Assembly: GCA_902492545.1 (NCBI GenBank)
Contig: CABULX010000027.1
Coordinates: 1 to 21,121 of the forward strand
Source of the DNA: an uncultured Collinsella sp.
GTDB lineage: Bacteria; Actinomycetota; Coriobacteriia; Coriobacteriales; Coriobacteriaceae
Direction of reading: 5' to 3'
Length of the DNA: 21,121 bases
The notes beneath the pieces were generated by a model. It was given only the letters and a program-made list of their open reading frames with translations, did not search any database and was not told the DNA's origin. The translations under genes were made by a program, and so were the position numbers. This document shows positions 1-6,941 of the stretch, one piece after another; the stretch's first letter is position 1; every line of letters begins with the position of its first letter.

Positions 1-8
1 CGCTGAAT

Positions 9-42
9 GGAGTTAGCGAGGCAGCATTGCCCCGCCAACTCC
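9..42 (-). terminator. Hairpin after the NYN-domain gene, likely operon terminator
   Basis: An inverted repeat lies immediately downstream of the minus-strand gene that stops at 44. Its arms are 9-22 and 29-42, with a 6-nt loop. Read as minus-strand RNA the 14-bp stem is unbroken, because the two A/C mismatches of the plus strand become G-U pairs. This suggests the structure acts in the minus-strand transcript. No clear U-tract follows in the few bases left in the window, so it may be a terminator or only a 3'-protecting hairpin. Confidence 0.5.
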
Positions 43-43
43 C

Positions 44-721
44 CTACCTCCCGCGCAGGGCCTTGAGCTTGGCCAGCGCCTCGGGGCTCAGGCGGCTGCC
101 CAAGGTCATCTTGATCTGCGGAGCTTCCTCTGCCTCGTGAACGTCGTTATCGATCTGTTTGATCTCGTCCACCAGCATACGGCTCGAGATGCGCGTAACG
201 CCCTTGCCCATGACGACGGCCTGGATCGTGCCGTCGCTCGACACCACAGAGCACGCACGGCCTTCCTCGCGTGCCTCGATGCAGAGCTTCTGTACCACGG
301 TATCGGCAGAGACGCCCGTCGGCGAAAACTCGATGCGCACGCCGCGGGCCGGCAGGTTGGGGCGCTCGCTGGAGATATTGCCCGCGCCGTCAAACACGAT
401 CACAGCCTCGTAGCGGCCCTGGGCAAACGCCGCCACGTCGTTGATGAGGGCGGTGCGCGCCATATCGTGAACGTCGCTGGAATACGGATCGTCGGAATGG
501 TCGTAAACGAGCTTTTCGTAGCGCGGCGTGCAGTGAATCACGTTGTAGCCGTCGACCACCAGCAGCTCGGGCTTATTGGAGTGCACTGTCGAGACCGGAT
601 CGGCGATGGCCTGCGCAAACGCATTACCGCCCACGCCGTAGGTCGCGGCCGAAACAATCGGCTTGGCCGAGCCCTCGCCAAAGCGCTTGGCCTTGGACTT
701 GGCGCGGTTCTTCTTGGACAT
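44..721 (-). CDS. NYN-domain ribonuclease, YacP/Rae1-like
   Basis: This 225-residue protein belongs to the NYN (PIN-like) family of YacP. In Bacillus the family member Rae1 is a ribosome-associated mRNA endonuclease; that role is transferred by family only. Visible motifs are DGYNVIH (about residues 57-63, first acidic residue D57), VFDGAG (D111), a conserved D140 in the GVSAD segment, and SSDG (D163). These acidic residues are the expected metal-binding set. The first 50 residues are a basic, low-complexity extension (MSKKNRAKSKAKR). The C-terminal tail after about residue 190 is charged. The start lies 3 nt after the rlmB stop, and a GGAGGAG ribosome site overlaps the end of rlmB, so the two are translated from one transcript. 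The order rlmB then yacP is conserved in Firmicutes, which supports the call. Confidence 0.85.
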   Translation of the reverse strand: MSKKNRAKSKAKRFGEGSAKPIVSAATYGVGGNAFAQAIADPVSTVHSNKPELLVVDGYNVIHCTPRYEKLVYDHSDDPYSSDVHDMARTALINDVAAFAQGRYEAVIVFDGAGNISSERPNLPARGVRIEFSPTGVSADTVVQKLCIEAREEGRACSVVSSDGTIQAVVMGKGVTRISSRMLVDEIKQIDNDVHEAEEAPQIKMTLGSRLSPEALAKLKALRGR

Positions 722-724
722 GCG

Positions 725-1645
725 CTACTCCTCCCCCATGAGCTCGCCAGCGTTGCGGCGCAGCCACTCAAAGCACAGCGCTGTGGTCGCCTGGGCAACA
801 TTGAGGCTCTCGGTCATGCCGCGCTGGGGAAGCTTGGTCAAAAAGTCGCATTTCTCGAGCACCAGACGCGAGATGCCATCGCCCTCGGAACCCATGACGA
901 GCGCCACGCGGCCCTCGAAGGGAGCATCCCAGCAGCTGCCCTCGGCGTGCTCGGAAGCACCGCCCACCCAAAAGCCAGCGGCCTTGAGGTCATCGAGCGC
1001 ACGGGCGATATTGGGCACCTGCGCGATGGGCAGATGCATGACGGCGCCGGCAGAAGTCTTGTAGCTGCCCACGGTCACGCCGGCGGCGCGCTTGTTGGCA
1101 ATGATGACGCCGGCCGCGCCCACGACCTCGGCAGAGCGCACGATCGCACCAAAGTTGCCATCGTCGGTCACATGGTCGAGCACGACGACGAGCGCCGGTC
1201 CGTCACCCGCGCGATCGAGGATATCGGCAACATCGGCATAGGGGAAATTACCCACCTCGAGCGCAATGCCCTGGTGAGCGCCATGGCTCGACAGCGCATC
1301 GAGCTGCGCGCGCGGCACATACTTAATGCGGACGCCTGCAGCGTTGAGGTCGTCGACCAGGCGCGACAAGGCGGCATCGCGCTCCCCGCCCTCAGCGATG
1401 AGCGCGCACTTGACGGGAAAACCGGTGCGCAGGGCCTCGGCGGCAGCACGACGACCTTCGATAAACTCGCCCTTGGGGACCTGAGCATTGTCGCGGTTGC
1501 GATCGCGCTGCGGACGCGCAGCCTGGGCTTGGGAGCGCTCGCGCTGGCCCTTGGGAGCGGCAGCGCGGTCGTTGCGGCGAATCGGACGCGAGCCAGAAGC
1601 AGCCTGCTTGCCTCCATGCGGTGCACGCTTGCGATTGTCGGCCAT
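725..1645 (-). CDS. rlmB: 23S rRNA (guanosine-2'-O-)-methyltransferase, TrmH/SpoU family
   Basis: This 306-residue SpoU/TrmH (SPOUT) enzyme is expected to methylate the 2'-O of a guanosine in 23S rRNA (G2251 in E. coli) using S-adenosylmethionine. All three SPOUT motifs are visible: motif 1 NFGAIVRSA (164-172, with N164 and R170), motif 2 LVMGSEGDGIS (249-259) and motif 3 LPQRGMTESLNVAQA (272-286). The substrate-binding domain begins near residue 60 (FIEGRRAAAEAL). The first 58 residues are an Arg/Lys/Ala-rich, probably disordered extension, longer than in E. coli RlmB and perhaps RNA-binding. The ATG is preceded by AAGGAGG. The gene sits between a structured intergenic element shared with cysS and the downstream NYN gene. 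Paralogues of this family can modify other RNAs, so the exact target position is inferred. Confidence 0.9.
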   Translation of the reverse strand: MADNRKRAPHGGKQAASGSRPIRRNDRAAAPKGQRERSQAQAARPQRDRNRDNAQVPKGEFIEGRRAAAEALRTGFPVKCALIAEGGERDAALSRLVDDLNAAGVRIKYVPRAQLDALSSHGAHQGIALEVGNFPYADVADILDRAGDGPALVVVLDHVTDDGNFGAIVRSAEVVGAAGVIIANKRAAGVTVGSYKTSAGAVMHLPIAQVPNIARALDDLKAAGFWVGGASEHAEGSCWDAPFEGRVALVMGSEGDGISRLVLEKCDFLTKLPQRGMTESLNVAQATTALCFEWLRRNAGELMGEE

Positions 1646-1679
1646 AAAGCGGCCTCCTTAAATAGATAACGAACAAGAA

Positions 1680-1782
1680 TCGACCGTCCGAGCCACGGCA
1701 CCTTGCCTTTCAATCGTCAGGCATGACCACCAGGTCTATGCCCTCCTCTTTCAAGGCAATCTGCCGCACCTCGAACGGTCGA
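1680..1782 (-). other. Long multi-helix inverted repeat between cysS and rlmB
   Basis: Nearly all of the 144-nt cysS-rlmB gap folds on itself. Nested pairings are 1680-1687/1775-1782 (8 bp), 1689-1692/1770-1773 (4), 1696-1700/1762-1766 (5), 1703-1709/1753-1759 (7), 1720-1724/1738-1742 (5) and 1725-1728/1733-1736 (4), closed by a 4-nt loop. Four plus-strand A/C mismatches (1688/1774, 1694/1768, 1695/1767, 1719/1743) become G-U pairs in minus-strand RNA, the sense of the operon. It may be a processing site, attenuator, small structured RNA or mobile palindromic repeat. No strong U-tract follows. Confidence 0.7.
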
Positions 1783-1789
1783 CAAATAA

Positions 1790-3256
1790 CTAGAGAGTCT
1801 TAATACGAGTGCCGGCGGCAGTATCCTCGATCGTCAGCCCCAGGTCCTTGAGCTGGTCGCGGATGGCGTCGGCCAGATCCCAGTTCTTGGCGGCGCGGGC
1901 TTCGGCGCGGGCCTCGAGAATCTTGGCAGCGGCCTCGTCCACGTCGTCACCCGTATAGGCGACCAAACCGGCGGCAACGCCCAGCAGGCCCAGCGGCAGC
2001 TCGACCTTGGGCTCGGGGAGCTCAACGCCAAGCGTATCGAGCAGCTCGGCCAGCGTGTCGGCGGCGACAAGCGCGGCGGCCTTGTCGGCAGCGTCGCCCG
2101 CCTGCTCCAGGTACTGGTTGCACTCGGTCACAAAGCCAAAGACGGCACCCATGGCACCAGCGGTGTTAAAGTCGTCGTCCATGCACTCCTTAAAGGTGGC
2201 ACGGGTCTCGGCGGCCTTGGCGGCAAACGCCTCGGCGGCAGCCGCATCGGCATCGGCCGTCGCATGGTTCGCGGCCCAGCGCAGGTTCTCGACCGTACCG
2301 GCGATACGCGTGAGCGAGTTCTCGGCACCCTCCAGGCGCTCCCAAGAAAAATCGAGCGGCGAGCGATAGCTCGTCTGCAGCATCAGCAGGCGCAGGGCGG
2401 CAGCGGAGTGCTGCTCGAGGACCTCGGCCAGCGTAAAGAAGTTGCCGAGCGACTTGGACATCTTCTCGCCGTCTACCAGCAGCATGCCCGTGTGCATCCA
2501 AGTGTTGGAGAAGCCCTGGTGCCAGGCGCAGGTGGCCTGGGCGCACTCGTTCTCGTGATGCGGGAAGGCAAGGTCGGAGCCGCCGCCGTGGATGTCGATC
2601 GGAGTGCCCAGGTAGCGATGCACCATGGCGGCGCACTCGGTGTGCCAACCGGGACGGCCCTCGCCCCAGGGGCTCGGCCAGCTGGGCTCGCCGGGCTTAG
2701 CGGCCTTCCACAGGGCAAAGTCGAGTGGGTCGTTCTTGTCCTCGTTCTCCTCGATACGCGCGCCCACCATAAGGTCGTCGATGTTGCGGCCCGAGACCTG
2801 GCCGTAGTTGGGATCGCTGCGCACGGCAAAGTACACGTCGCCGTTATCGGCTGCGTAAGCGTGGCCCTGCTCGATAAGCGTCTTGATCATGGCGATCATG
2901 GGGCCGATCTCCTTGGTGGCGCGGGGGCGCACATCGGGATCGAGCACGTTGGCGGCGCGCATGACGCCGATGAACTTGTCGGAGAACTCCGTCGCGACCT
3001 CGGCGGCCGTACGGCCCTGCTCGTTGGCGCGCTTAATGATCTTGTCGTCGACATCGGTGAGGTTCTGGGCGAACGTGACCTCGTAGCCGCTCGCAATGAG
3101 CCAACGGCGGATCACGTCAAAGCTGATGAACGTACGGGCATTGCCGATGTGGATGTTGTCGTAGACCGTGGGGCCGCACACGTACATGCGGACCTTGCCG
3201 GACTCGATGGGCTGGAACTCTTCCTTTTTATGGGTAGCGCTGTTGTAGATACGCAT
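1790..3256 (-). CDS. cysS: Cysteinyl-tRNA synthetase
   Basis: This 488-residue class I aminoacyl-tRNA synthetase charges tRNA-Cys with cysteine in the cytoplasm and has the usual length for CysRS. The HIGH-type signature is HIGN (36-39) in the context GPTVYDNIHIGNA, and KMSKS is at 265-269. Zinc ligands that give cysteine selectivity are expected at C27 (YVCGPT), C208 (WHTEC), H233 or H234 (FPHHENE) and an acidic residue about four positions on. The C-terminal part is the alpha-helical DALR-type anticodon-binding region, rich in Ala and Glu. Translation is coupled to ispF: the start lies 3 nt past the ispF stop, and the AAGGAG site overlaps the last ispF codons. Downstream, the transcript enters a long hairpin before rlmB. 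Confidence 0.97.
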   Translation of the reverse strand: MRIYNSATHKKEEFQPIESGKVRMYVCGPTVYDNIHIGNARTFISFDVIRRWLIASGYEVTFAQNLTDVDDKIIKRANEQGRTAAEVATEFSDKFIGVMRAANVLDPDVRPRATKEIGPMIAMIKTLIEQGHAYAADNGDVYFAVRSDPNYGQVSGRNIDDLMVGARIEENEDKNDPLDFALWKAAKPGEPSWPSPWGEGRPGWHTECAAMVHRYLGTPIDIHGGGSDLAFPHHENECAQATCAWHQGFSNTWMHTGMLLVDGEKMSKSLGNFFTLAEVLEQHSAAALRLLMLQTSYRSPLDFSWERLEGAENSLTRIAGTVENLRWAANHATADADAAAAEAFAAKAAETRATFKECMDDDFNTAGAMGAVFGFVTECNQYLEQAGDAADKAAALVAADTLAELLDTLGVELPEPKVELPLGLLGVAAGLVAYTGDDVDEAAAKILEARAEARAAKNWDLADAIRDQLKDLGLTIEDTAAGTRIKTL

Positions 3257-3259
3257 TCG

Positions 3260-3754
3260 TTACTCCTTAACGGTTTTCTGTAGCAGGCAGACGGCCCAGG
3301 CGCCGATCCCCTCGCCCTGGCCTTCCCAACCGAGCTTTTCGGTCGTAGTGGCGGCGACGCCCACGTTTTCGACGTCAACGCCCAGGGCATGGGCAAGGTT
3401 GGCGCGCATGGCATCGCGGTGCGGGGTGATCTTGGGTTGCTGACAGGCAATGGTGCAATCGGCATCGACAAACTCAAAGCCCAGCTCGCGCGCATAGTCC
3501 ATCACGCGAGCGAGCAGCACCATCGAATCGGCACCCTCGTAGGCGGGATCGGTGTCGGGAAATAGCTTGCCGATGTCTCCCCCGCGGCAGGCGCCCAGAA
3601 TGGCGTCGGCTAAGGCGTGCGCGAGCACATCGGCATCCGAGTGACCCAGCAGGCCGCGCTCGTAGGGAATGTCGACCCCGCCAATGATACATCGACGCCC
3701 CTCCACCAAACGGTGGACGTCGTAGCCGTGGCCAATGCGCAGGTTACTGAACAT
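3260..3754 (-). CDS. ispF: 2-C-methyl-D-erythritol 2,4-cyclodiphosphate synthase
   Basis: This 164-residue enzyme performs the fifth step of the MEP isoprenoid pathway, cyclising CDP-ME 2-phosphate to MEcPP with release of CMP. It matches the family length of about 160. Zinc-binding D and H are in GHGYDVHRL near the N-terminus and a further ligand is in LGHSDADVLAHALADAI. The TTTEKLG segment near the C-terminus fits the CDP/phosphate-binding loop. The ATG at 3754 is chosen over an upstream in-frame codon at 3787 because the MFSNLRIGHGYDVH start fits the family and a GGGAGAGGA-type ribosome site precedes it. The start lies inside the end of ispD (11-bp overlap), which implies translational coupling of two consecutive-pathway enzymes. 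Confidence 0.96.
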   Translation of the reverse strand: MFSNLRIGHGYDVHRLVEGRRCIIGGVDIPYERGLLGHSDADVLAHALADAILGACRGGDIGKLFPDTDPAYEGADSMVLLARVMDYARELGFEFVDADCTIACQQPKITPHRDAMRANLAHALGVDVENVGVAATTTEKLGWEGQGEGIGAWAVCLLQKTVKE

Positions 3755-4472
3755 GGGGAAGGTCCTCTCCCTCAGCCATGCGGCCAAGCAGAATAGCGGT
3801 TACAGGACGCAGGTCCTCGGGCACCGTCACCTTAAGGTTATCGCGCGGGCTCTGGACGCAGCGGACGCGCCCGCCCATGCGCTCGACCAGCGATGAATCG
3901 TCGGTACCGATAAAGCCCTCGGCGATAGCAGCGGCGTGAGCGCGCTTCATGGCGTCGACGCTAAAGATCTGCGGCGTCTGCGCGGCCCAATAGAGCTCGC
4001 GCGGCGGCGTCTCGACGATATTATCGCCGTCGACGATCTTGAGCGTGTCGATCGCGGGCTGACCGCACACGACACCGTCGAGCGAGCGGTCGTCCACAAG
4101 CACGTCGATCGCACGATCGATGGCCTCGGTCGTGATGAGCGGACGGGCGCCGTCGTGGATAGCGACATATTCGAAACCCGCCGGAACCGCATGCACGCCG
4201 GCACGGGTGGAATCCTGACGGGTATCGCCGGCATCGGCAAAGCTGATGGGCGTGTCATAGTCAAACGGGTCGATAGCCAGGCGGCGCATCTCGGCACGGC
4301 GCTCGGCAGGACACACCACCACGATGTGGCCGACCTTGTCGCTCCGGTCGAACGCGCGGATGGACCAGCTCATGAGCGGACGGCCCGCCACGTTAACGAG
4401 CTGCTTGCCACCGGGATTACCAAAGCGCTGGCCGCTGCCACCGGCAACGACTACGGCGCATACGGGCGCCAT
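3744..4472 (-). CDS. ispD: 2-C-methyl-D-erythritol 4-phosphate cytidylyltransferase
   Basis: This 242-residue protein forms CDP-methylerythritol from MEP and CTP, the third MEP-pathway step. The N-terminal nucleotide-binding signature is VVAGGSGQRFG with a following KQL. DGARPLI and the segments ELYWAAQTPQIF and GTDDSSLVER are further family hallmarks. The start codon overlaps the disA stop by one base (TAATG), with an AGGGGAA site inside disA. Its 3' end overlaps ispF by 11 bp. Neighbouring ispD and ispF genes are common across bacteria, and some lineages fuse them; here they are separate but overlapping. Length and motifs are normal. Confidence 0.96.
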   Translation of the reverse strand: MAPVCAVVVAGGSGQRFGNPGGKQLVNVAGRPLMSWSIRAFDRSDKVGHIVVVCPAERRAEMRRLAIDPFDYDTPISFADAGDTRQDSTRAGVHAVPAGFEYVAIHDGARPLITTEAIDRAIDVLVDDRSLDGVVCGQPAIDTLKIVDGDNIVETPPRELYWAAQTPQIFSVDAMKRAHAAAIAEGFIGTDDSSLVERMGGRVRCVQSPRDNLKVTVPEDLRPVTAILLGRMAEGEDLPHVQ

Positions 4473-5539
4473 TATGCGTTCCCCTGTTTGGTGCCCTTCA
4501 TGCGGTACAGGGAGTCCGCAAGAATGGCAGGGTTGTTAACGCCAAAGTCGCCCAAACGCTCCGGATCCTCGCTGATGTCGTCCATGAGCTCCTGCAACGA
4601 GCCGTACTCGTCGACGATCTTCTCGGCCACGCCGTCGCGCACAACGGACACGCGCGAAAGCGTACGTAGGCCCAGCGGCGTCATGACGGAGTCCTCGTCC
4701 AGGTCGTCGTAACCCAGAACCGCAGCCACATGCTGTGGGTCGGACAGGTCCTTAGGTGTCATGCGAGCGAGCTCGGCGCGAATCTTCTCGGCGTTTGCCT
4801 CGGAGGAATCGCTCGCGTAGTCGCGGATCATCAGGTCGTATTCGGTATCCATGCTGGAGCCCGCGAGCTGCTCGAGCTGCATCTGCACGAGCTTGCCCTG
4901 GTTGCCCAGCTTGACAATGCAATCCTTAAGCTCAGTCTTTGCCTGCTGCATGATCTCGAAGCTCGAGAAAATACCGGTAATGTCGGCGAGCGTAACGTAG
5001 TCGTCGAGCTCGAGGGCCGTCAGGCGCAGCAGGGAGCGATCGAGCGACTGACGGGTAGTCTGGAGCGTGGCGACGAGCTGGTTGACCGAGCTCATGATGG
5101 TGGTGACAGGCTGAATCTCGTAGCTCTTGCCGTGAACGTACACGTTGACGACGGCACGACGGGCCGAGACCGAGATCACGATGGCATCGGTGAGCACCGA
5201 CATGCGAGCGGCGGTGCGGTGACGCATGCCCGTCTCACTCGTGGCGAGCGAGGGATCGGGATTGAGGTGGAAGTTGGCGCGCAGGATCTGGGTGAGGTCG
5301 CCATCGATAACGATAGCGCCGTCCATCTTGGAAAGCTCGAACAGGCGGTTCGAGGTGAACGAGATATTGAGCGGGAAGCCGTCGTTACCGGCAGCGAGCA
5401 CGTTTTCGGTGTCGCCGACGCAGATAAGAGCGCCCAGGTGACCGGCGATGATCATGTCGAGGGCGGTGCGGATCGGCTGACCAGGTGCCGTCAGGCGGAT
5501 GGCCTGTTCCATACGCTTTTGCAGCTCGTTCTTATCCAA
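4472..5539 (-). CDS. disA: DNA integrity scanning diadenylate cyclase DisA
   Basis: This 355-residue protein joins an N-terminal DAC domain, which makes cyclic di-AMP from two ATP, to a helical linker and a C-terminal helix-hairpin-helix DNA-binding domain. DAC signatures are the MDGAIV segment and GMRHRTA; these give the DGA and RHR catalytic and ATP-binding motifs. The C-terminal region from about residue 270 (YDDLDEDSVMTPLGLRTLSRV) carries the DNA-branch-sensing HhH repeat. The start is a TTG with GGGAG seven bases upstream; no in-frame ATG fits as well. It is the first gene of the six-gene minus-strand operon. Its usual Bacillus partner radA is not in the window, nor are yacL, gltX and cysE, which normally lie nearby. 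Confidence 0.95.
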   Translation of the reverse strand: MDKNELQKRMEQAIRLTAPGQPIRTALDMIIAGHLGALICVGDTENVLAAGNDGFPLNISFTSNRLFELSKMDGAIVIDGDLTQILRANFHLNPDPSLATSETGMRHRTAARMSVLTDAIVISVSARRAVVNVYVHGKSYEIQPVTTIMSSVNQLVATLQTTRQSLDRSLLRLTALELDDYVTLADITGIFSSFEIMQQAKTELKDCIVKLGNQGKLVQMQLEQLAGSSMDTEYDLMIRDYASDSSEANAEKIRAELARMTPKDLSDPQHVAAVLGYDDLDEDSVMTPLGLRTLSRVSVVRDGVAEKIVDEYGSLQELMDDISEDPERLGDFGVNNPAILADSLYRMKGTKQGNA

Positions 5540-5700
5540 GGCATCGCTCCCATCGTATACGCTCCATAAACGCTAAATAGTTTCTCACGGTTTGTCCCTG
5601 CGGCGCTTGCGAAATCCGATGCTTACAGAATGAGCGAACACCGCTTAGGTAGCTCATTTGGGACGGGGTTCTTTTGACTGCTCGTGTGGTAGCATCGGGT

Positions 5701-5762
5701 CTCATATAAATGAGGGAGTAGTCGCGTAATCGGGCTCGCCCGCAGAGAGGGAGCCAGACTAT
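5701..5762 (+). promoter_or_regulatory. Structured mntP leader, candidate manganese-responsive element
   Basis: The leader contains GAGGGAGTAG (5712-5721), resembling the GGGGAGUAG core of yybP-ykoY manganese riboswitches, and ends in GCCAGACT, comparable to the 3' GCAAGACC-type segment. A small hairpin CTCAT-ATAA-ATGAG (5701-5714) precedes it. GTAGTC (5718-5723) can pair with GACTAT (5757-5762), which covers the mntP start codon. GGCTC (5733-5737) can pair with GAGCC (5751-5755), masking part of the AGGGAG ribosome site. The element is much shorter than a canonical aptamer of about 100 nt, so riboswitch identity is uncertain. The position before a Mn2+ exporter is the main support. Confidence 0.4.
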
Positions 5763-6339
5763 GGGACTCGCAGAGCTTGTGTTGCTCGCTATCGGCCTTT
5801 CTATGGACGCTTTTGCCGTATCCATCTGCAAGGGCCTTGGCATGAAAAAGATCAACCTTAAAGTCGCCGTAGTGCTCGGCCTGTTCTTTGGCGGCTTTCA
5901 GGCCGGCATGCCCGTAATCGGATGGGCGCTCGGCAGTCAATTCATGGGCATCATCGGACCCATCGACCATTGGATCGCCTTTATCCTTTTGGCCTTTATC
6001 GGCGGCAAAATGCTGTGGGAAGCCTTTACCGAAGACGAGGATGGGGGCGACGGCAAGGATGCCGAAAAGATTGACCTGGCAGAATATCTGATTCTTGCCA
6101 TTGCCACCTCGATTGACGCCCTAGCCGTAGGCATCTCGTTTGCGGCGCTCTCGGTTGACATCGTTCCCGCTGTATCGCTTATCGGCGCCACAACGTTTAT
6201 CTTCTCCGTCGCCGGCGTAGCGATCGGCCACACCTTTGGCGCGCGCTACGAAAAACCCGCCACCATCGTGGGTGGCGTCGTACTCATCCTCATCGGGCTT
6301 AAGATCCTGCTTGAGCATCTGGGGATTTTGGCGCTGTAA
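5761..6339 (+). CDS. mntP: Manganese efflux pump MntP
   Basis: This 192-residue integral membrane protein exports Mn2+ and protects against manganese excess. It has the six-helix MntP (formerly DUF204/YebN) layout and normal length. The paired acidic motifs are GLSMDAFAVS (D16, helix 1) and ATSIDALAVG (D119, helix 4), matching the conserved aspartates needed for transport in E. coli MntP. An acidic cytoplasmic loop (EDEDGGDGKDAEKID, about 91-105) separates the two repeated three-helix halves. The ATG has AGGGAG seven bases upstream. It is divergent from disA and is followed by a strong intrinsic terminator that abuts the hipBA promoter. Regulation is probably through the structured leader just upstream. 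Confidence 0.95.
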   Translation: MGLAELVLLAIGLSMDAFAVSICKGLGMKKINLKVAVVLGLFFGGFQAGMPVIGWALGSQFMGIIGPIDHWIAFILLAFIGGKMLWEAFTEDEDGGDGKDAEKIDLAEYLILAIATSIDALAVGISFAALSVDIVPAVSLIGATTFIFSVAGVAIGHTFGARYEKPATIVGGVVLILIGLKILLEHLGILAL

Positions 6340-6375
6340 CGCCAAGCACAATCGCTCAAAACTCAACGCCAGCGC

Positions 6376-6409
6376 AAGGCCTCATGCAGAGTTTTGCATG
6401 AGGCCTTTT
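6376..6409 (+). terminator. Intrinsic terminator of mntP
   Basis: A perfect 13-bp stem has arms at 6376-6388 and 6395-6407 with a 6-nt loop. TTTT at 6406-6409 overlaps the end of the right arm. It lies 37 bp after the mntP stop. The apex of the stem (6384-6399) is also the first of three repeated operator-like units serving hipBA. Confidence 0.85.
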
Positions 6410-6453
6410 CATGCAGACTTTTGCATGTCATACTGATATGCAAAAGTCTGCAC
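6384..6453 (+). promoter_or_regulatory. Three-unit hipB operator array, 27-bp period
   Basis: Units of the form ATGCAnnnnnnTGCAT occur at 6384-6399, 6411-6426 and 6438-6453. The start-to-start distance is exactly 27 bp each time. The third unit is in inverted orientation and has one mismatch at its last base. Units two and three form a 15-bp inverted repeat (6412-6426 with 6438-6452). E. coli HipB binds repeated dyads (TATCC-N8-GGATA) upstream of hipBA, so these are the expected autoregulatory sites with a different sequence. HipB binding is inferred. Confidence 0.7.
6406..6434 (+). promoter_or_regulatory. Candidate hipBA promoter
   Basis: TTTTCA (6406-6411) and CATACT (6429-6434) match the -35 and -10 consensus at 4 of 6 positions each, with a 17-bp spacer. 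The middle operator unit fills the spacer and the third unit would cover the transcription start, which fits repression by HipB. This is inferred from consensus only. Confidence 0.4.
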
Positions 6454-6467
6454 GTTAGGAGATCGCC

Positions 6468-6938
6468 GTGGATACCCTTCCCATCACCACACCGCGCCAA
6501 GCTGGCATCTACGTGCGCCAGGCACGCGAGGCGCAGGGAATCACCCGTGCCGCCCTTGCTAAAAAAGCCGGTGTTTCGGAGCGCCTGCTTGCATCGCTCG
6601 AGCTAGGAGACGCCACCGGCATTCGACTCGACAAGCTATTGGCAATCTTCAATGCTCTCGGACTGGCGCTCGCCGCTCAAGGGGATATCGCTAAAACGAA
6701 TAACGAGCAACCAGTCGACGCCCCGCATGCTGATTTGCAACCTCGTAGCACCCCCAGGCGCCATCACGCTCAATGTTTTCACCATCGCAACCGTCGCAGC
6801 GCAGCCATTCCGACTCTCGCAGATGTCCCCTTTACGTCCGAGCTCTACGACAAGGCCTTCGCCGATTTCGCCATGTCCAATCTCGGAGTCCCGATTGCCG
6901 CAAACCCATCTACCCAAACCAGGCCTAAAGGGAGGTAG
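6468..6938 (+). CDS. hipB: HipB-like antitoxin, XRE-family HTH with long C-terminal tail
   Basis: This 156-residue protein has an N-terminal XRE/Cro-type helix-turn-helix at about residues 9-65 (RQAREAQGITRAALAKKAGV, then a recognition-helix segment SERLLASLELGD). It should bind the repeated dyads upstream and neutralise the HipA kinase encoded next. The start is GTG with AGGAG six bases upstream. The DNA-binding domain resembles E. coli HipB (88 residues), but here about 80 extra residues follow. This tail is polar and rich in Pro, Arg and His, and ends with a predicted helical stretch (FTSELYDKAFADFAMSN) that may contact HipA. The stop is 3 bp before hipA, and the hipA ribosome site GGGAGG lies inside the last hipB codons. 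The GC content appears lower than in the flanking operons. Confidence 0.85.
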   Translation: MDTLPITTPRQAGIYVRQAREAQGITRAALAKKAGVSERLLASLELGDATGIRLDKLLAIFNALGLALAAQGDIAKTNNEQPVDAPHADLQPRSTPRRHHAQCFHHRNRRSAAIPTLADVPFTSELYDKAFADFAMSNLGVPIAANPSTQTRPKGR

Positions 6939-6941
6939 CCA

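Noticed and set aside
137..1669. A 510-codon plus-strand frame spanning the NYN and rlmB genes
   Set aside because: It crosses two real minus-strand genes and their junction, and its repetitive Ala/Gly/Arg/His composition marks it as a shadow frame.
1710..1788. A short minus-strand reading frame inside the cysS-rlmB hairpin ending in VVMPDD
   Set aside because: It has no convincing start codon or ribosome site. The nested base pairing explains the sequence better, so a coding function or gene remnant cannot be supported.
5623..5760. AATGAGC/GCTCATT inverted repeat and a TTGACT -35-like hexamer in the disA-mntP gap
   Set aside because: No -10 element lies at an acceptable distance from TTGACT, and the 7-bp repeat with a 16-bp spacer is weak, so neither was annotated as a promoter or operator.
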